From contig NZ_CP038440.1 of NCBI RefSeq assembly GCF_004683885.1, forward strand, positions 2,266,001 through 2,330,000: 64,000 nucleotides of DNA, read 5' to 3'. Made by a program: the position numbers and the translations under genes. Positions 37,426 through 47,030 of this stretch are shown here, one piece after another; positions within the stretch are counted from its first letter, which is position 1; each line of letters begins with the position of its first letter. Source of the DNA: Brevundimonas sp. MF30-B. Lineage in GTDB: Bacteria > Pseudomonadota > Alphaproteobacteria > Caulobacterales > Caulobacteraceae. The notes beneath the pieces are model-generated. The model was not told where the DNA came from. It ran no database searches and was given only the letters and a program-made list of their open reading frames with translations.

Positions 37426-38420
37426 AGCCGCAGAGGATCGAGGGCCGGCTCGCCGGATCGGCCCTCGATCCCGTCCGCCACCACGCGGCCGACCAGCGGC
37501 CCCAGAAGCCAACCGTTGCGCCGGGGGGCCAAAGCCAAGTGCAGGCCCGCCTCCCCGCTCGGCCCGGCCAGCGGCAGGCCGTCGGCGGTCGCCCCGCGCA
37601 CGCCCACACGCCAGTCGATCGGAGTGGCGGGATCAAGCGTCGCCAGACGTTCGGCGGCGGCGGTCAGGGCGCCGCTCGAGGCGGGATCAGAGGCCAGGTC
37701 GCGTCGGCCCGCCTCCATGGTCGCGCCGATCAGGGTTCCGCCGCCCTGAGGCGCCAGATAGCCGCCGGAACCGCGCACCACATGGTCCGCCAGCGGAGCG
37801 GCCGTCCATCCGATCTGACCCCGCACGGGCTCGATGGCGGACACCAGGACCGCCACACGGTCGGGCAAGCCCGGGATCGCCGCGCCCGCGCCCGTCGCGA
37901 GAACCAAGGTCGGAGCAGTCAGCGACCCGCCATCGGAAAGGGTCGCGCTCCAGCCGCCGTCATGAGCCGCCAGGGCCTCGACCTTCGCCGCGATGACGGG
38001 GCGCGCCAGGGCCTGGCGCAAAGCCTCCAGCGCAGCCGGGCAGTCGACTTGCCAATCGTCGTCGGTCACGACGCGGCCGGCTTCATGGCGGACCGAGAAG
38101 CCCAGAGCCGCCAGGCGTTCCGCGACAACATCCGCCCCTTCGCCGCGCCACTCGGCCGGGCGGCGGTGCAGTTCGATTCCCTCCGCCTCTGCCAAGTCGG
38201 GCCAGAGGTCGCGCGCGCGGCGCAGCAGGGCGGCGCGGGCCGGGGTCACGTCCTCGATCGCGGACTCCAGGGCCGGGGCGATCATGCCGGCCGCCACCCA
38301 GGAGGCGTTGCGCCCGCCCGGATCGACGACCTGAACGCCGTGACCACGACGCTCGAGCTCGACGGCGCAGCACAAGCCCAGGACGCCCGCGCCGATCACC
38401 AGCACGTCAATCTCAGCCAT
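37422..38420 (-). CDS. thiO: FAD-dependent amino-acid oxidase, probable glycine oxidase ThiO
   Basis: 332-residue DAO-family flavoenzyme. The FAD fingerprint is [20 protein letters not shown]; the C-terminal region has [20 protein letters not shown] and [18 protein letters not shown], typical of ThiO/DAO proteins. ThiO oxidises glycine to the imine used for the thiazole of thiamine. The assignment rests on its 8-bp overlap with thiL; no thiS, thiG or thiE is present, so a related D-amino-acid oxidase is possible. Confidence 0.72.
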   Translation of the reverse strand: MAEIDVLVIGAGVLGLCCAVELERRGHGVQVVDPGGRNASWVAAGMIAPALESAIEDVTPARAALLRRARDLWPDLAEAEGIELHRRPAEWRGEGADVVAERLAALGFSVRHEAGRVVTDDDWQVDCPAALEALRQALARPVIAAKVEALAAHDGGWSATLSDGGSLTAPTLVLATGAGAAIPGLPDRVAVLVSAIEPVRGQIGWTAAPLADHVVRGSGGYLAPQGGGTLIGATMEAGRRDLASDPASSGALTAAAERLATLDPATPIDWRVGVRGATADGLPLAGPSGEAGLHLALAPRRNGWLLGPLVGRVVADGIEGRSGEPALDPLRL

Positions 38421-39396
38421 GACGCCAGCCCGTGCGGCCGACGGCGACCGGCTGGCCCTGATGGCTCACACGCAGACCCCGCCGGGCGGTGATCTCGCCC
38501 AGCACCGTCAACCGGTCGTGGCGGCGTTCGACCTCGCGTCGCAGGGCCTCGACCGCGCCGGGCCGCACCGTCATCAGGATCTCGTAGTCGTCGCCGCCCG
38601 TGGCCAGGTCCAGCAGGGCGGCCTCGGGATCGACCCGGTCCTCCATCCAGGCCGAACCCGCGCGCGACAGGGGCAGCCGCTCCAGCGCCAGGTCGGCCCC
38701 GACGCCCGAGGCCTCCAGCACATGGGTCAGATCGGCCAGCAGACCGTCGGACACATCCACTGACGCCGTGGCGTGAGCCAGCACCAGGTCCGCCAGCGCC
38801 GTCTTGGGTTCGGGGGTGCGATAGTGGGCGGTCAGCGCCTGGAGCCGGTCGGGATCAAGCGCGAGGCCGCCTCGTGCCGCCTTCAGCCCCAGCCAGCCGT
38901 CGCCGATCTGGCCCGTGACCACGACCATATCGCCCGGCCGCGCCCCTGCGCGGGAGACCGCCGTGCCCGCCGGAGCCCAACCCAGGGCGGTCAAGGAGAA
39001 GCTGGCGGGTCCGGGCGTAGAGACGGTGTCGCCGCCCAGCAGATGCACGCGAAAGGCGGCCTGATCCTGTTTGAGGCCCTCCGCGAAGGCCTGGCGCTGG
39101 GGCCAGTCCAGGCGCGGCGGCCAGGCGCAGGCCAGCAGATAGCCGAACGGCTCGGCGCCCTTGGCCGCGAGGTCCGACAGGTTCACGCGCAGCAGTTTGC
39201 GCGCCACCGTGTCCATCGGATCGTCAGGCAGGAAGTGGACGCCTTCGACGATGGCGTCCTTGGTCGCGATCAGGTCGAAGCCCGGGCGCGACGGCACGAC
39301 GGCGACATCGTCCAGAAGCCCGCGGCCCCACTCCGGGTGAGCCAGCGGCGCGAACAGCTCGCGGATCGTTTCGAACTCGCCCGCGGGCTCGACCAC
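38413..39396 (-). CDS. thiL: Thiamine-monophosphate kinase
   Basis: Phosphorylates TMP to the cofactor TPP. The 327 residues open with GEFETIRELFAPLAHPEWGR and LLDDVAVV, then KDAIVEGVHFLPDDPMDTVA and NLSDLAAKGAEPFGYLLACA, the metal- and substrate-binding motifs of the PurM-like fold; SVDVSDGLLADLTHVLEASG comes later. It follows nusB by 5 nt, the common nusB-thiL order. Confidence 0.96.
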   Translation of the reverse strand: MVEPAGEFETIRELFAPLAHPEWGRGLLDDVAVVPSRPGFDLIATKDAIVEGVHFLPDDPMDTVARKLLRVNLSDLAAKGAEPFGYLLACAWPPRLDWPQRQAFAEGLKQDQAAFRVHLLGGDTVSTPGPASFSLTALGWAPAGTAVSRAGARPGDMVVVTGQIGDGWLGLKAARGGLALDPDRLQALTAHYRTPEPKTALADLVLAHATASVDVSDGLLADLTHVLEASGVGADLALERLPLSRAGSAWMEDRVDPEAALLDLATGGDDYEILMTVRPGAVEALRREVERRHDRLTVLGEITARRGLRVSHQGQPVAVGRTGWRHG

Positions 39397-39401
39397 CGTC
39401 G

Positions 39402-39929
39402 TCAGGCGTCCCGCGCGTCGCGGGCCACCCCGTCCAGGGCGGCGTTGACGAACTTGGCCTCCGCCTCGTCGAAGAAGGCCTTGGCCAGCTCGACGTATTC
39501 GTCGATCACCACTTCGCGCGGGGTGTCGGGCTGTTCGCGCAGCTCATAGGCCCCGCAGCGCAGAAGGGCGCGCAAGGTCGCGTCCAGCCGCTCCATGCGC
39601 CAGTTGGAGGCCAGCCGCGCCTTGATAGCGGCGTCGATGGATTGCTGGCCCTCGACCACGCCGCGCACGATCTCGGCGAACCAGGCCTCGTCGGCTTCGG
39701 CCAGCATCTCGCCGTCGATGTCGCCATCGAAGCGGTGGTTCTGGAACTCGCGGATGATGGTGTCCACGCCCTCGCCGGCCAGCTCCATCTGATAGAGCGC
39801 CTGCACGGCGGCCAGGCGCGCGACGGTGCGGGCGCGGCGCTGGCGGCTGTTCAGCTGAGGCTCGCGGCGGGCCTTGTCCGCTTCTTCCAGCTGGGCGATG
39901 ACAGAGGCCAGGCTGTTGGGTTCGGTCAT
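39402..39929 (-). CDS. nusB: Transcription antitermination factor NusB
   Basis: Binds boxA RNA with S10 to support antitermination of rRNA operons. The 175-residue product has the NusB fold [20 protein letters not shown], then [20 protein letters not shown] and [20 protein letters not shown] near the end, with an N-terminal extension of about 25 residues. It overlaps ribH by 4 bp, consistent with the common ribH-nusB coupling. Confidence 0.96.
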   Translation of the reverse strand: MTEPNSLASVIAQLEEADKARREPQLNSRQRRARTVARLAAVQALYQMELAGEGVDTIIREFQNHRFDGDIDGEMLAEADEAWFAEIVRGVVEGQQSIDAAIKARLASNWRMERLDATLRALLRCGAYELREQPDTPREVVIDEYVELAKAFFDEAEAKFVNAALDGVARDARDA

Positions 39930-40399
39930 GCCGAGGCTCCGTCACCCAGACCGTGCCGCAGGCGCTTCTTGAGATTGATCAGATCCATGCAGGCGCGCGC
40001 GGCGAACCCGCCCTTGTCGCCTTCGCTGAGGCGCGCGCGGGCCCAGGCCTGGTCCTCGTCTTCGGTGGTCAGGATGCCGTTGCCGATGCACAGGCCCTTG
40101 AGGCCCAGGTTGCGCAGGCCCGCCGCCGACTGATCGGCCACGATCTCGAAATGGTAGGTCTCGCCGCGAATGATGCAGCCCAGAGCGACATAGCCGTCAT
40201 AGCGCGGCGCGGTCGGATAGCGGCCGGCCTCCTCGGCCAGGGCGATGACCGTCGGCACTTCCAGCGCGCCGGGCACGGTGACGACGTCGAACTGGACGCC
40301 GCGCGCGCGCAGGGCGTCCTTCGCACCTTCCAGAAGCGCGTCGGCCAGATCTTCATAGAAGCGCGCCTCGACAATCAGGACGCGGTGGGGGTCGGTCAG
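39926..40399 (-). CDS. ribH: 6,7-dimethyl-8-ribityllumazine synthase, apparent CTG start
   Basis: Condenses the RibD/phosphatase product with DHBP to lumazine, the penultimate riboflavin step. The protein clearly extends upstream of the first conventional start (GTG at 40276). In the same frame [20 protein letters not shown] precedes [20 protein letters not shown], exactly the RibH N-terminus, and no ATG, GTG or TTG occurs there. A CTG at 40397-40399 overlaps the ribBA stop (CTGA) with a GGAG 10 nt upstream and gives 157 residues, the normal length. The catalytic His lies in [13 protein letters not shown]. Confidence 0.88.
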   Translation of the reverse strand: MTDPHRVLIVEARFYEDLADALLEGAKDALRARGVQFDVVTVPGALEVPTVIALAEEAGRYPTAPRYDGYVALGCIIRGETYHFEIVADQSAAGLRNLGLKGLCIGNGILTTEDEDQAWARARLSEGDKGGFAARACMDLINLKKRLRHGLGDGASA

Positions 40400-41529
40400 G
40401 ATTGGTCTTCTCCGTCCATATCGCGCCAGCCGACGATGCGCAGGCCGTAGCCTTCCAGCGCGGTCGGTTCGGGTCGCGTCGAGCTCATCACGATCATGTC
40501 GCGCACACCCAGGTCCAGAAGGATCTGGGCGCCCACGCCGTAGTTTCTCAGCACCCGCTCGCCGCCGCGCGGCTTGTCGCCGCCGGCCAGCCGTTCGGCC
40601 AGGCCGTGCAGGTCCGGGTCCCGCAGGAAGACGACCACGCCTGGGCCGTCATGGCCGCTGATCGCCTTAAGGGCGCGCGGCACATAGTCCTGACGCGCCT
40701 CGACATGACCCAGGATGTCGGCGGCGAAATCGACCTGGTGCATCCGCACCAGCGTCGGCTTGCCCGGCTCGACCTTGCCCTTGACCAGGGCGATGTGCTC
40801 GGCGCCCTCTATGGCGTTGCGGTACAGCATCAGGCGGAACGGCCCGCCGTGGACGCTGTCGAACGGCGTGTCCATCACCCGCTCGACAAACCGCTCGGTG
40901 CGGCGGCGATAGGCGATCAGATCGGCGATGGTGCCGATCTTCAGCCCGTGCAGCTGGGCGAAGGCGACCAGGTCCGGCAGGCGGGCCATGGTGCCGTCTT
41001 CGTTCATGATCTCGCAGATCACGCCCGCGGGCGTCAGCCCGGCCATGCGGCTGATGTCGACCGCCGCCTCGGTGTGGCCGGTGCGAACCAGCACCCCGCC
41101 GTCACGCGCCACCAGCGGGAAGATGTGTCCCGGCGAAACGATGTCATCGGCGCCCTTGGTCGGGTCCGAGGCGACCTGGACGGTGCGCGCCCGGTCGGCG
41201 GCCGAGATGCCGGTGGTCACGCCCTCGCGCGCCTCGATCGAGACGGTGAAGGCGGTGCCCATCGAGGTGCGGTTCTCGGCGGCCATAGGCGGAAGGCGCA
41301 GCTGGCGCGCGCGCTCGGACGTCATGGCCAGGCAGATCAGGCCGCGCGCATGGCGGGCCATGAAGTTGATCTGGTCGGGGGTGGCGAACTGCGCGGGGAT
41401 GATGACATCGCCCTCGTTCTCGCGATCCTCGGCGTCCACGAGGATATAGGGCCGCCCGTTGCGGGCGTCCTCCAGGATATCCTCGATCGGGCTGATGGGA
41501 CTGTCGTTCATGTTGGCCGCGAGCTGCAT
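40396..41529 (-). CDS. ribB: 3,4-dihydroxy-2-butanone 4-phosphate synthase with degenerate GTP cyclohydrolase II domain (RibBX-type)
   Basis: 377 residues. The N-terminal DHBP synthase half (about 15-215) is intact: [20 protein letters not shown], then [20 protein letters not shown], and [20 protein letters not shown]. The C-terminal half keeps the GCH-II fold outline ([24 protein letters not shown]), but the zinc motif CxTGDxxGSxxCDC is replaced by [19 protein letters not shown], with no cysteines, so GTP cyclohydrolase activity is not expected. This matches the RibBX variants known in proteobacteria. The start overlaps the ribE stop (TGATG). A separate ribA must exist elsewhere. Confidence 0.92.
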   Translation of the reverse strand: MQLAANMNDSPISPIEDILEDARNGRPYILVDAEDRENEGDVIIPAQFATPDQINFMARHARGLICLAMTSERARQLRLPPMAAENRTSMGTAFTVSIEAREGVTTGISAADRARTVQVASDPTKGADDIVSPGHIFPLVARDGGVLVRTGHTEAAVDISRMAGLTPAGVICEIMNEDGTMARLPDLVAFAQLHGLKIGTIADLIAYRRRTERFVERVMDTPFDSVHGGPFRLMLYRNAIEGAEHIALVKGKVEPGKPTLVRMHQVDFAADILGHVEARQDYVPRALKAISGHDGPGVVVFLRDPDLHGLAERLAGGDKPRGGERVLRNYGVGAQILLDLGVRDMIVMSSTRPEPTALEGYGLRIVGWRDMDGEDQS

Positions 41530-42119
41530 CAGGCGGTCTCCTGCCATCTGGCGAGGTATCGCGCCAGCATGTCGATCTCCAGATTGACCGGATCGCCGGC
41601 CTTCAGCGCGCCCAGCGTGGTCGCCGTCCACGTATGCGGGATGATGTTGACCCCGAAACGGCGGCCTTCGACGCCGTTCACGGTCAGGGAAACCCCATCG
41701 ACGGTGATGGACCCCTTGGGCGCGATGTAGCGGTGCAGAGGCTCCGGCGCCTCGATCTCGACACGGTGCGAGCCGCCCTCCGGCGTGATCGAAACGATGC
41801 GGCCCAGCCCGTCGACGTGGCCCGAGACGACGTGGCCGCCCATCTCGTCGCCCAGCCGCGCGGCACGCTCCAGATTGATGCGCCCGCCCTCAGCCCAATC
41901 GCCCAGGGTGGTCTTGGACAGCGTCTCGCCCGACACCTCGACGGCGAACCAGCCGGGCCCCGTCTCGGTCACCGTCAGGCAGCAGCCCGCATGGCTGATG
42001 GAGGCGCCCAGGTCGATGTTCGCCGTGTCCCATGCGGTTTCGATCTCGTAGCGCCGGTCGCGCTCGGTCTGGCGCACGCTGCGGACGCGGCCGATGTCGG
42101 TGACGATGCCGGTGAACAT
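41529..42119 (-). CDS. ribE: Riboflavin synthase, alpha chain type
   Basis: Dismutates two lumazines to riboflavin. The 196-residue protein starts MFTGIVTDIGRVRSVRQTER and shows the two tandem lumazine-binding barrels: GASISHAGCCLTVTETGPGW with SGETLSKTTLGDW, and GHVVSGHVDGLGRIVSITPE with GVSLTVNGVEGRRFGVNIIP. The start at 42119 is just after the ribD stop. The next gene starts within its stop codon. Confidence 0.97.
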   Translation of the reverse strand: MFTGIVTDIGRVRSVRQTERDRRYEIETAWDTANIDLGASISHAGCCLTVTETGPGWFAVEVSGETLSKTTLGDWAEGGRINLERAARLGDEMGGHVVSGHVDGLGRIVSITPEGGSHRVEIEAPEPLHRYIAPKGSITVDGVSLTVNGVEGRRFGVNIIPHTWTATTLGALKAGDPVNLEIDMLARYLARWQETA

Positions 42120-42120
42120 T

Positions 42121-42867
42121 TCAGATCCGCTCGTAGCGCTCCCACAGGTCGTCGCCCAGCGTCTCGACCGACAGACGCCGGAACTTGGGGGCGTCGGCCA
42201 GTTTCGCAAGCGTCAGCCCCGCGACGCAGGGCCGCCCGTCCCCGCCCAGCAGGTTCGGGGCGCGAAACCATTCGATGCGGTCGACCAGCCCCGCGCGCAG
42301 GAAGGACGCCGCGACCTGGCCGCCGCCTTCGATCAGGACGGAGGTGAGGCCTCGGCGCGACAGGGCCGTCAGCACAGCGGCGGGCTCCGGCCGCCCGCCG
42401 TCGGCCAAACGCTCGACCTCGGCCTGGCCGATGGGGCGCGGGGCGGCGGTGGTGAGGATCAGGGTGTTGGAGGCGGCGACCTTGGCCGTTTCGCGCGTGC
42501 GCAGGCGGCTGTCGAGGACGACGCGCAACGGGTTCCTTCTCCCATCGTGGGAGAAGGTGGGCGGCGCAGCCGCTCGGATGAGGGGGGCGGTCGAACCAGC
42601 CTCATCGCCGGGCGCGCGCGCAGAAATCTCCCCCTCATCCGTCTTGCTGCGCAAGCCACCTTCTCCCACGAGGGGAGAAGGAAGGCGCACTGTCAGATCC
42701 GGATCGTCGGCCAGCACCGTCTCCACCCCCACAAGAATGGCGTCGTGTTCGGCGCGCAGGCGGTGGCCTTGGGCGCGCGCGGCCTCGCCCGTGATCCATT
42801 TGGATTCGCCGCTCGCGGTGGCGATGCGGCCGTCCAGCGAGGTGGCCAGCTTCAGGGTGACGCGCAT
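42121..42867 (-). CDS. ribD: RibD reductase domain only, interrupted in frame by a palindromic element
   Basis: 248 residues matching only the C-terminal reductase part of RibD. The start [20 protein letters not shown], then ESKWITGEAARAQGHRLRAE, aligns to about residue 145 of normal RibD. The N-terminal zinc deaminase domain (HAE...PCxxxGxxPPC) is absent here and in the flanking DNA, because nrdR ends inside this start codon. Residues about 62-110 (LPSPLVGEGGLRSKTDEGEI ... TFSHDGRR) are encoded by a 147-bp double palindrome (42535-42681) in a loop between LTVR and PLRVVLDSRLR. The C-terminal SVLIEGGGQVAASFLRAGLV motif is intact, so reductase activity is plausible. The deaminase must be supplied elsewhere. 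Confidence 0.88.
   Translation of the reverse strand: MRVTLKLATSLDGRIATASGESKWITGEAARAQGHRLRAEHDAILVGVETVLADDPDLTVRLPSPLVGEGGLRSKTDEGEISARAPGDEAGSTAPLIRAAAPPTFSHDGRRNPLRVVLDSRLRTRETAKVAASNTLILTTAAPRPIGQAEVERLADGGRPEPAAVLTALSRRGLTSVLIEGGGQVAASFLRAGLVDRIEWFRAPNLLGGDGRPCVAGLTLAKLADAPKFRRLSVETLGDDLWERYERI
42535..42681. repeat. Composite palindromic repeat element inserted in ribD
   Basis: Two hairpins in mirror orientation: CCTTCTCCCA/TGGGAGAAGG with a 3-nt loop (42535-42557) and CCTTCTCCC/GGGGAGAAGG (42659-42681). Between them GGATGAGGGGG (42576-42586) faces CCCCCTCATCC (42630-42640). This looks like two head-to-head copies of the GAGAAGG...GGATGAGGG repeats scattered in many alphaproteobacterial genomes. 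Length 147 bp keeps the ribD frame open (49 codons). Confidence 0.88.
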
Positions 42868-43334
42868 CAGCCGCGTCCGGGCTCGTCCAGCCCTTCGTCG
42901 CCCAGGAATTTGGCGAAGTCGCCCGTGTGGCGGAAGTCCTTGTAGACCGAGGCGTAGCGGACATAGGCCACCTCATCGACCGACTTCAGCGCCTTCATGA
43001 TGAAGTCACCGACGACGTGCGACGGAATCTCGGTCTCGCCCAGGCTTTCCAGCTGACGCACGATGCGGCTGACGAGTTGTTCGACCTGCTCGGCCTGAAC
43101 CGGGCGTTTGCGCAGGGCAATGCCCAGCGAGCGCTCCAGCTTGTCGCGGTCGAACGGCGTGCGCCGGCCGTTGCGTTTCAGGATCACCAGTTCACGCAGC
43201 TGGACCCGCTCGAAGGTGGTGAAGCGCCCGTTGCATTGCGGGCAGGACCGACGGCGCCGGATGGCCGCGCCGTCGTCCGACGGGCGGCTGTCCTTCACCT
43301 GGGTGTCCTGGTTTCCGCAGAAGGGGCACTTCAT
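42867..43334 (-). CDS. nrdR: Transcriptional repressor NrdR
   Basis: Represses ribonucleotide reductase genes in response to ATP/dATP. The 155 residues have the N-terminal zinc ribbon [20 protein letters not shown] followed by [16 protein letters not shown], then the ATP-cone domain with [20 protein letters not shown] and [15 protein letters not shown]. It sits 7 nt after glyA and its stop overlaps the ribD start, in the usual glyA-nrdR-rib order. Confidence 0.97.
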   Translation of the reverse strand: MKCPFCGNQDTQVKDSRPSDDGAAIRRRRSCPQCNGRFTTFERVQLRELVILKRNGRRTPFDRDKLERSLGIALRKRPVQAEQVEQLVSRIVRQLESLGETEIPSHVVGDFIMKALKSVDEVAYVRYASVYKDFRHTGDFAKFLGDEGLDEPGRG

Positions 43335-43341
43335 CAGCGAC

Positions 43342-44625
43342 TTATCCGTAGATCGGGAAGCGGTGCGTCAGCTCGCGCACCTGGGCCGCAACGCCCGCCG
43401 CCACGGCCGGATCAGCTTCGTCGCCGCCCTTCATCGAGGCGACCACGTCGGCGATCCAGTGGCCGATCTGTTTGAACTCTTCCTCGCCGAAGCCGCGCGT
43501 GGTGCCCGCAGGCGTCCCCAGGCGCACGCCCGAGGTGATGGTGAAGGGCGCGGTGTCGAATGGCACGCCGTTCTTGTTGCAGGTCATCAGCGCCTTTTCG
43601 AGCTCGTGCTCGGTCGCCTTGCCGGTCACGCCCATGGGGCGCAGGTCGACCAGCATCAGATGGCTGTCGGTGCCGCCCGAGACGATCGCCAGACCGCGCT
43701 CGACCAGGACACCGGCCAGGGCTTGGGCGTTCTTCACCACCTGAGCTGCATAGGCCTTGAACTCGGGCTTCAGCGCCTCGCCGAAGGCGACGGCCTTGGC
43801 GGCGATGACATGCTCCAGCGGTCCGCCCTGCAGGCCGGGGAAGACGGCGGAGTTGATCTTCTTGGCGATGTCGCCGTCATCGGTCAGCACCATGCCGCCG
43901 CGCGGGCCGCGCAGGGTCTTGTGCGTGGTGGTGGTCACGACATGGGCGTGGGGCACCGGATCGGGATAGACGCCGCCAGCGATCAGGCCGGCGTAGTGGG
44001 CCATGTCCACCATCAGATAAGCGCCGACCGAGTCCGCGATCTCGCGGAACCGCTTGAAGTCGATGTGGCGGCTGTAGGCCGAGGCGCCGGCCAGGATCAG
44101 CTTGGGCTTCTCGCGCTCGGCCATTTCGGCGACGTGGTCGTAGTCGATCAGGTGGTCGTCCTCGCGCACCTTATAGGTGACGGGGCGGAACCACTTGCCG
44201 GACTGGTTGGCCGGCGAGCCGTGGGTCAGGTGACCGCCGCAGGCCAGGTCCATGCCCAGGAAAGTGTCGCCGGGCTGGAGCAGGCTCATGAACACCGCCT
44301 GGTTGGCCTGGGCGCCCGAGTGCGGCTGCACATTGGCGAAGGCGGCGCCGAACAGCTGCTTGGCCCGCTCGCGCGCCAGATCTTCGGTGACGTCCACGAA
44401 CTCGCAGCCGCCGTAGTAGCGACGGCCGGGATAGCCCTCGGCGTATTTGTTGGTCAGGACCGAGCCTTGCGCCTCCAGCACGGCGCGCGAGACGATGTTT
44501 TCCGACGCGATCAATTCGATCTGTTCGCGCTGGCGGCCCAGTTCGCCCTGGATGCCCCGGAAGATGTCGGGATCGGCGTCCGAAAGCGTCTTGGCGAAGA
44601 AGGCGTCGTGGGTGAAGGCGGTCAC
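43342..44625 (-). CDS. glyA: Serine hydroxymethyltransferase
   Basis: PLP enzyme converting serine and tetrahydrofolate to glycine and methylene-THF. The 427 residues have the family opening [20 protein letters not shown] and [20 protein letters not shown], the PLP lysine in [20 protein letters not shown], and the C-terminal [19 protein letters not shown]. First gene of the long glyA-nrdR-rib-nusB-thiL-thiO operon. The 79-bp gap to parC contains a short CCACAA/TTGTGG hairpin (44679-44694) of unknown role. Confidence 0.98.
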   Translation of the reverse strand: MTAFTHDAFFAKTLSDADPDIFRGIQGELGRQREQIELIASENIVSRAVLEAQGSVLTNKYAEGYPGRRYYGGCEFVDVTEDLARERAKQLFGAAFANVQPHSGAQANQAVFMSLLQPGDTFLGMDLACGGHLTHGSPANQSGKWFRPVTYKVREDDHLIDYDHVAEMAEREKPKLILAGASAYSRHIDFKRFREIADSVGAYLMVDMAHYAGLIAGGVYPDPVPHAHVVTTTTHKTLRGPRGGMVLTDDGDIAKKINSAVFPGLQGGPLEHVIAAKAVAFGEALKPEFKAYAAQVVKNAQALAGVLVERGLAIVSGGTDSHLMLVDLRPMGVTGKATEHELEKALMTCNKNGVPFDTAPFTITSGVRLGTPAGTTRGFGEEEFKQIGHWIADVVASMKGGDEADPAVAAGVAAQVRELTHRFPIYG

Positions 44626-44678
44626 TGGCGTCCCCGAGACTCTAGATAGGCGATCCTTCTAGGCCTGAGGGGGGCTCA

Positions 44679-44694
44679 CCACAACATCTTGTGG
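44679..44694 (-). other. Short hairpin between parC and glyA
   Basis: CCACAA/TTGTGG 6-bp stem with a CATC loop, about 10 nt after the parC stop and 54 nt before glyA. No U-run; could be a parC 3' structure or part of the glyA leader. Confidence 0.35.
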
Positions 44695-44704
44695 CTGCCC
44701 CGCA

Positions 44705-46906
44705 CTAGCGGAACTTGCGCATGCCCCTAGGCCCTTGCCGTCCGGCGCCAGCGCGTTTGCCCAGCCAGTCCTTCCAGTCGGGCCAGTTGCGGCGACGCCC
44801 GCCGCCGTCGGCCCATTCCGGGCCTGTTTCGGCGTTGAAGATCGCCACGTCGGCCAGGCCGCCCTGTTTGAAGTTTTGCAGCTTCACGCCCTTGCCTCGG
44901 CCCATTTCAGGCAGCTCGGCGATGGGGAAGATCAGCGCCTTGATGTTCTCGCCGATGGTGGCGACGTGATCGCCCGTCACCCGCCACATGGCCAGCATCC
45001 CGCCGTTCAGCACCTGCTTGCCGCCGCGTTTTTGGGCCAGCAGGTCGTTCTCGGGCGCGACGAAGCCGTAGCCGGCCTTTGACGCCACCAGCAGCTTGGC
45101 GCCCGGCTCATGCGCCACGACGTTGATGATCTCGGCCTTCTCGTCCAGGTCGATCATCAGCCGCAGCGGCTCGCCATGCCCCCGGCCCGAGGCGAGCTTG
45201 TCGGCTCCGATGGTGAAGATCCGCCCGTCAGACGCCCCGACCAGCAGCTTGTCGGTCGTATAGGCCGGAACCAGGAAGCCCAGGCTGTCGCCCTCCTTGA
45301 ACTTCAGCTCGGACGGATCGTCCACCTTGCCCTTGGCGGCCCGGATCCAGCCGCGCTCGGACAGGATGACGGTGATCGCCTCGCGCGGAATGAAGGCCTC
45401 CATCGGCGCGAAGTTCGAGGCGTCGACGGCCTCGCCGATGGTGGTGCGGCGCGGCGAGACCAGCGCCTTGCGCACCGCCTCCAGCTCCTTGCCGATCGCC
45501 TTCCACTGCTTGCCCTCGGACGACGTCAGCGCCTTCAGCTGGGCCAGCTCCTCGGACAGCGCCTTGAACTCGTTCTCGATCGCCATCTCCTCGATCCGCG
45601 CCAGCTGGCGCAGACGAGTGTCGAGGATGTAGTCGGCCTGGGGCTCGCTCAGCCCGAAGCGCGCGATCAGCACCGCCTTGGGCTGCTCCTCCTCGCGGAC
45701 GATGCGGATCACCTCGTCCAGGTTCAGGAAGACGATACGCAGGCCTTCCAGCAGATGCAGGCGTTTTTCGACGCGCGCGATCCGCCATTGGCTGCGCCGG
45801 TTCAGCACCTCGCGGCGGTGATCCAGGAAGGCTTTGAGGCAGTCCTTCAGGCCCATGACGCGCGGCGTGCCGGTGGCGTCCAGCACGTTCATGTTGATCG
45901 GGAAGCGAACCTCCAGATCCGAGAGCTTGAACAGGCTCTCCATCAGAACCTCAGGCTCGACCGTGCGGCTCTTGGGCTCGAGCACCAGGCGGATATCCTC
46001 GGCCGACTCGTCGCGCACGTCGCCCAGCAGCGGGGCCTTCTTGTTCTCGATCAGGTCGGCAAGCGCCTCGATCAGGCGGCTCTTCTGCACCTGATAGGGC
46101 ATCTCGGTGACAACGATGCGCCAGACGCCGCGACCCAGGTCCTCGGTCTCCCAGCGCGCGCGCAGGCGCACGCCGCCGCGACCCGTCTCATAGGCGTCCA
46201 GGATGGAGGCGTGGCCCTCGACCGACACGCCGCCGGTGGGGAAGTCCGGCCCCGGCACGATCTGCACCAGTTCCTCGGTCGTGACGTCGGGACGCTCCAG
46301 GATCATCTGGCAGGCGTCGATCAGCTCTCCGACATTGTGCGGCGGGATCGAGGTCGCCATGCCCACGGCGATGCCGGACGAGCCGTTGGCCAGCAGGTTC
46401 GGAAAGCCGGCCGGCAGCACGACCGGCTCTTCGTCCTGATCGTCATAGGTGGCGCGGAAGTCGACCGCGTCCTGATCGATGCCGTCCAGCAGCAGCACGG
46501 CCGCCGGCGTCAGCTTGCACTCGGTGTAGCGCATGGCCGCGGCGCTATCGCCGTCGATGTTGCCGAAGTTCCCCTGCCCGTCCACCAGCGGATAGCGCTG
46601 GGCGAAATCCTGGGCCAGGCGCACCAGGGCCTCATAGATCGAGGCGTCGCCGTGGGGGTGGTATCCGCCCATCACCTCGCCGACGACCTTGGCGCATTTG
46701 CGCGCCGCCGCCTGCGGGTTCAGCCGCATCTGATGCATGGCGTACAGGATGCGGCGGTGCACGGGCTTGAAGCCGTCGCGCACGTCAGGCAGCGCCCGGT
46801 TGGTGATGGTCGACAGGGCGTAGGCGAGGTAGCGCTTGGACAGCGCCTCGGCCATCGGCTCCTCGACGATGCGGCCGCCTTCGGGCGGAGGGGTGTGAAC
46901 GGTCAT
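44705..46906 (-). CDS. parC: DNA topoisomerase IV subunit A
   Basis: Catalytic breakage-reunion subunit of topoisomerase IV, which decatenates daughter chromosomes with ParE. In 733 residues: [20 protein letters not shown] near the start, the [20 protein letters not shown] helix region (fluoroquinolone pocket; the usual Ser is present in HGDASIYE), and the active-site Tyr127 in [11 protein letters not shown]. Later there is a C-terminal partial beta-pinwheel with degenerate blades. The final residues are basic. parE is not adjacent. Confidence 0.96.
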   Translation of the reverse strand: MTVHTPPPEGGRIVEEPMAEALSKRYLAYALSTITNRALPDVRDGFKPVHRRILYAMHQMRLNPQAAARKCAKVVGEVMGGYHPHGDASIYEALVRLAQDFAQRYPLVDGQGNFGNIDGDSAAAMRYTECKLTPAAVLLLDGIDQDAVDFRATYDDQDEEPVVLPAGFPNLLANGSSGIAVGMATSIPPHNVGELIDACQMILERPDVTTEELVQIVPGPDFPTGGVSVEGHASILDAYETGRGGVRLRARWETEDLGRGVWRIVVTEMPYQVQKSRLIEALADLIENKKAPLLGDVRDESAEDIRLVLEPKSRTVEPEVLMESLFKLSDLEVRFPINMNVLDATGTPRVMGLKDCLKAFLDHRREVLNRRSQWRIARVEKRLHLLEGLRIVFLNLDEVIRIVREEEQPKAVLIARFGLSEPQADYILDTRLRQLARIEEMAIENEFKALSEELAQLKALTSSEGKQWKAIGKELEAVRKALVSPRRTTIGEAVDASNFAPMEAFIPREAITVILSERGWIRAAKGKVDDPSELKFKEGDSLGFLVPAYTTDKLLVGASDGRIFTIGADKLASGRGHGEPLRLMIDLDEKAEIINVVAHEPGAKLLVASKAGYGFVAPENDLLAQKRGGKQVLNGGMLAMWRVTGDHVATIGENIKALIFPIAELPEMGRGKGVKLQNFKQGGLADVAIFNAETGPEWADGGGRRRNWPDWKDWLGKRAGAGRQGPRGMRKFR

Positions 46907-47030
46907 GCGCCTGCGAATCGGAAATCTGGACGCACAAGTCTAGCCCGCTTCGGCGTGTCGCAGGGCGTTAACCACGATCGGGAGACGCGCGTTAAGCCTT
47001 TGGGACTAGGTCCACCCTGTTCCTTTCGAC
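46907..47030. other. Intergenic region between parC and the tRNA-like gene
   Basis: No ORF. Two separate TTAA motifs occur (46969-46972 and 46992-46995) but not at CtrA spacing. Promoters for parC (minus) and for the tRNA-like gene (plus) should lie here; I cannot assign them. Confidence 0.4.

Noticed and set aside
42535..42681. CRISPR-like array within ribD, because of repeated CCTTCTCCC blocks.
   Set aside because: Only two copies, in mirror orientation, each self-palindromic, and with no regular spacers or cas genes.
42867..43334. Frameshifted deaminase domain of RibD hidden in or opposite nrdR.
   Set aside because: The frames around the nrdR-ribD junction contain no HAE or PCxxC deaminase motifs; nrdR itself is intact and occupies the space.
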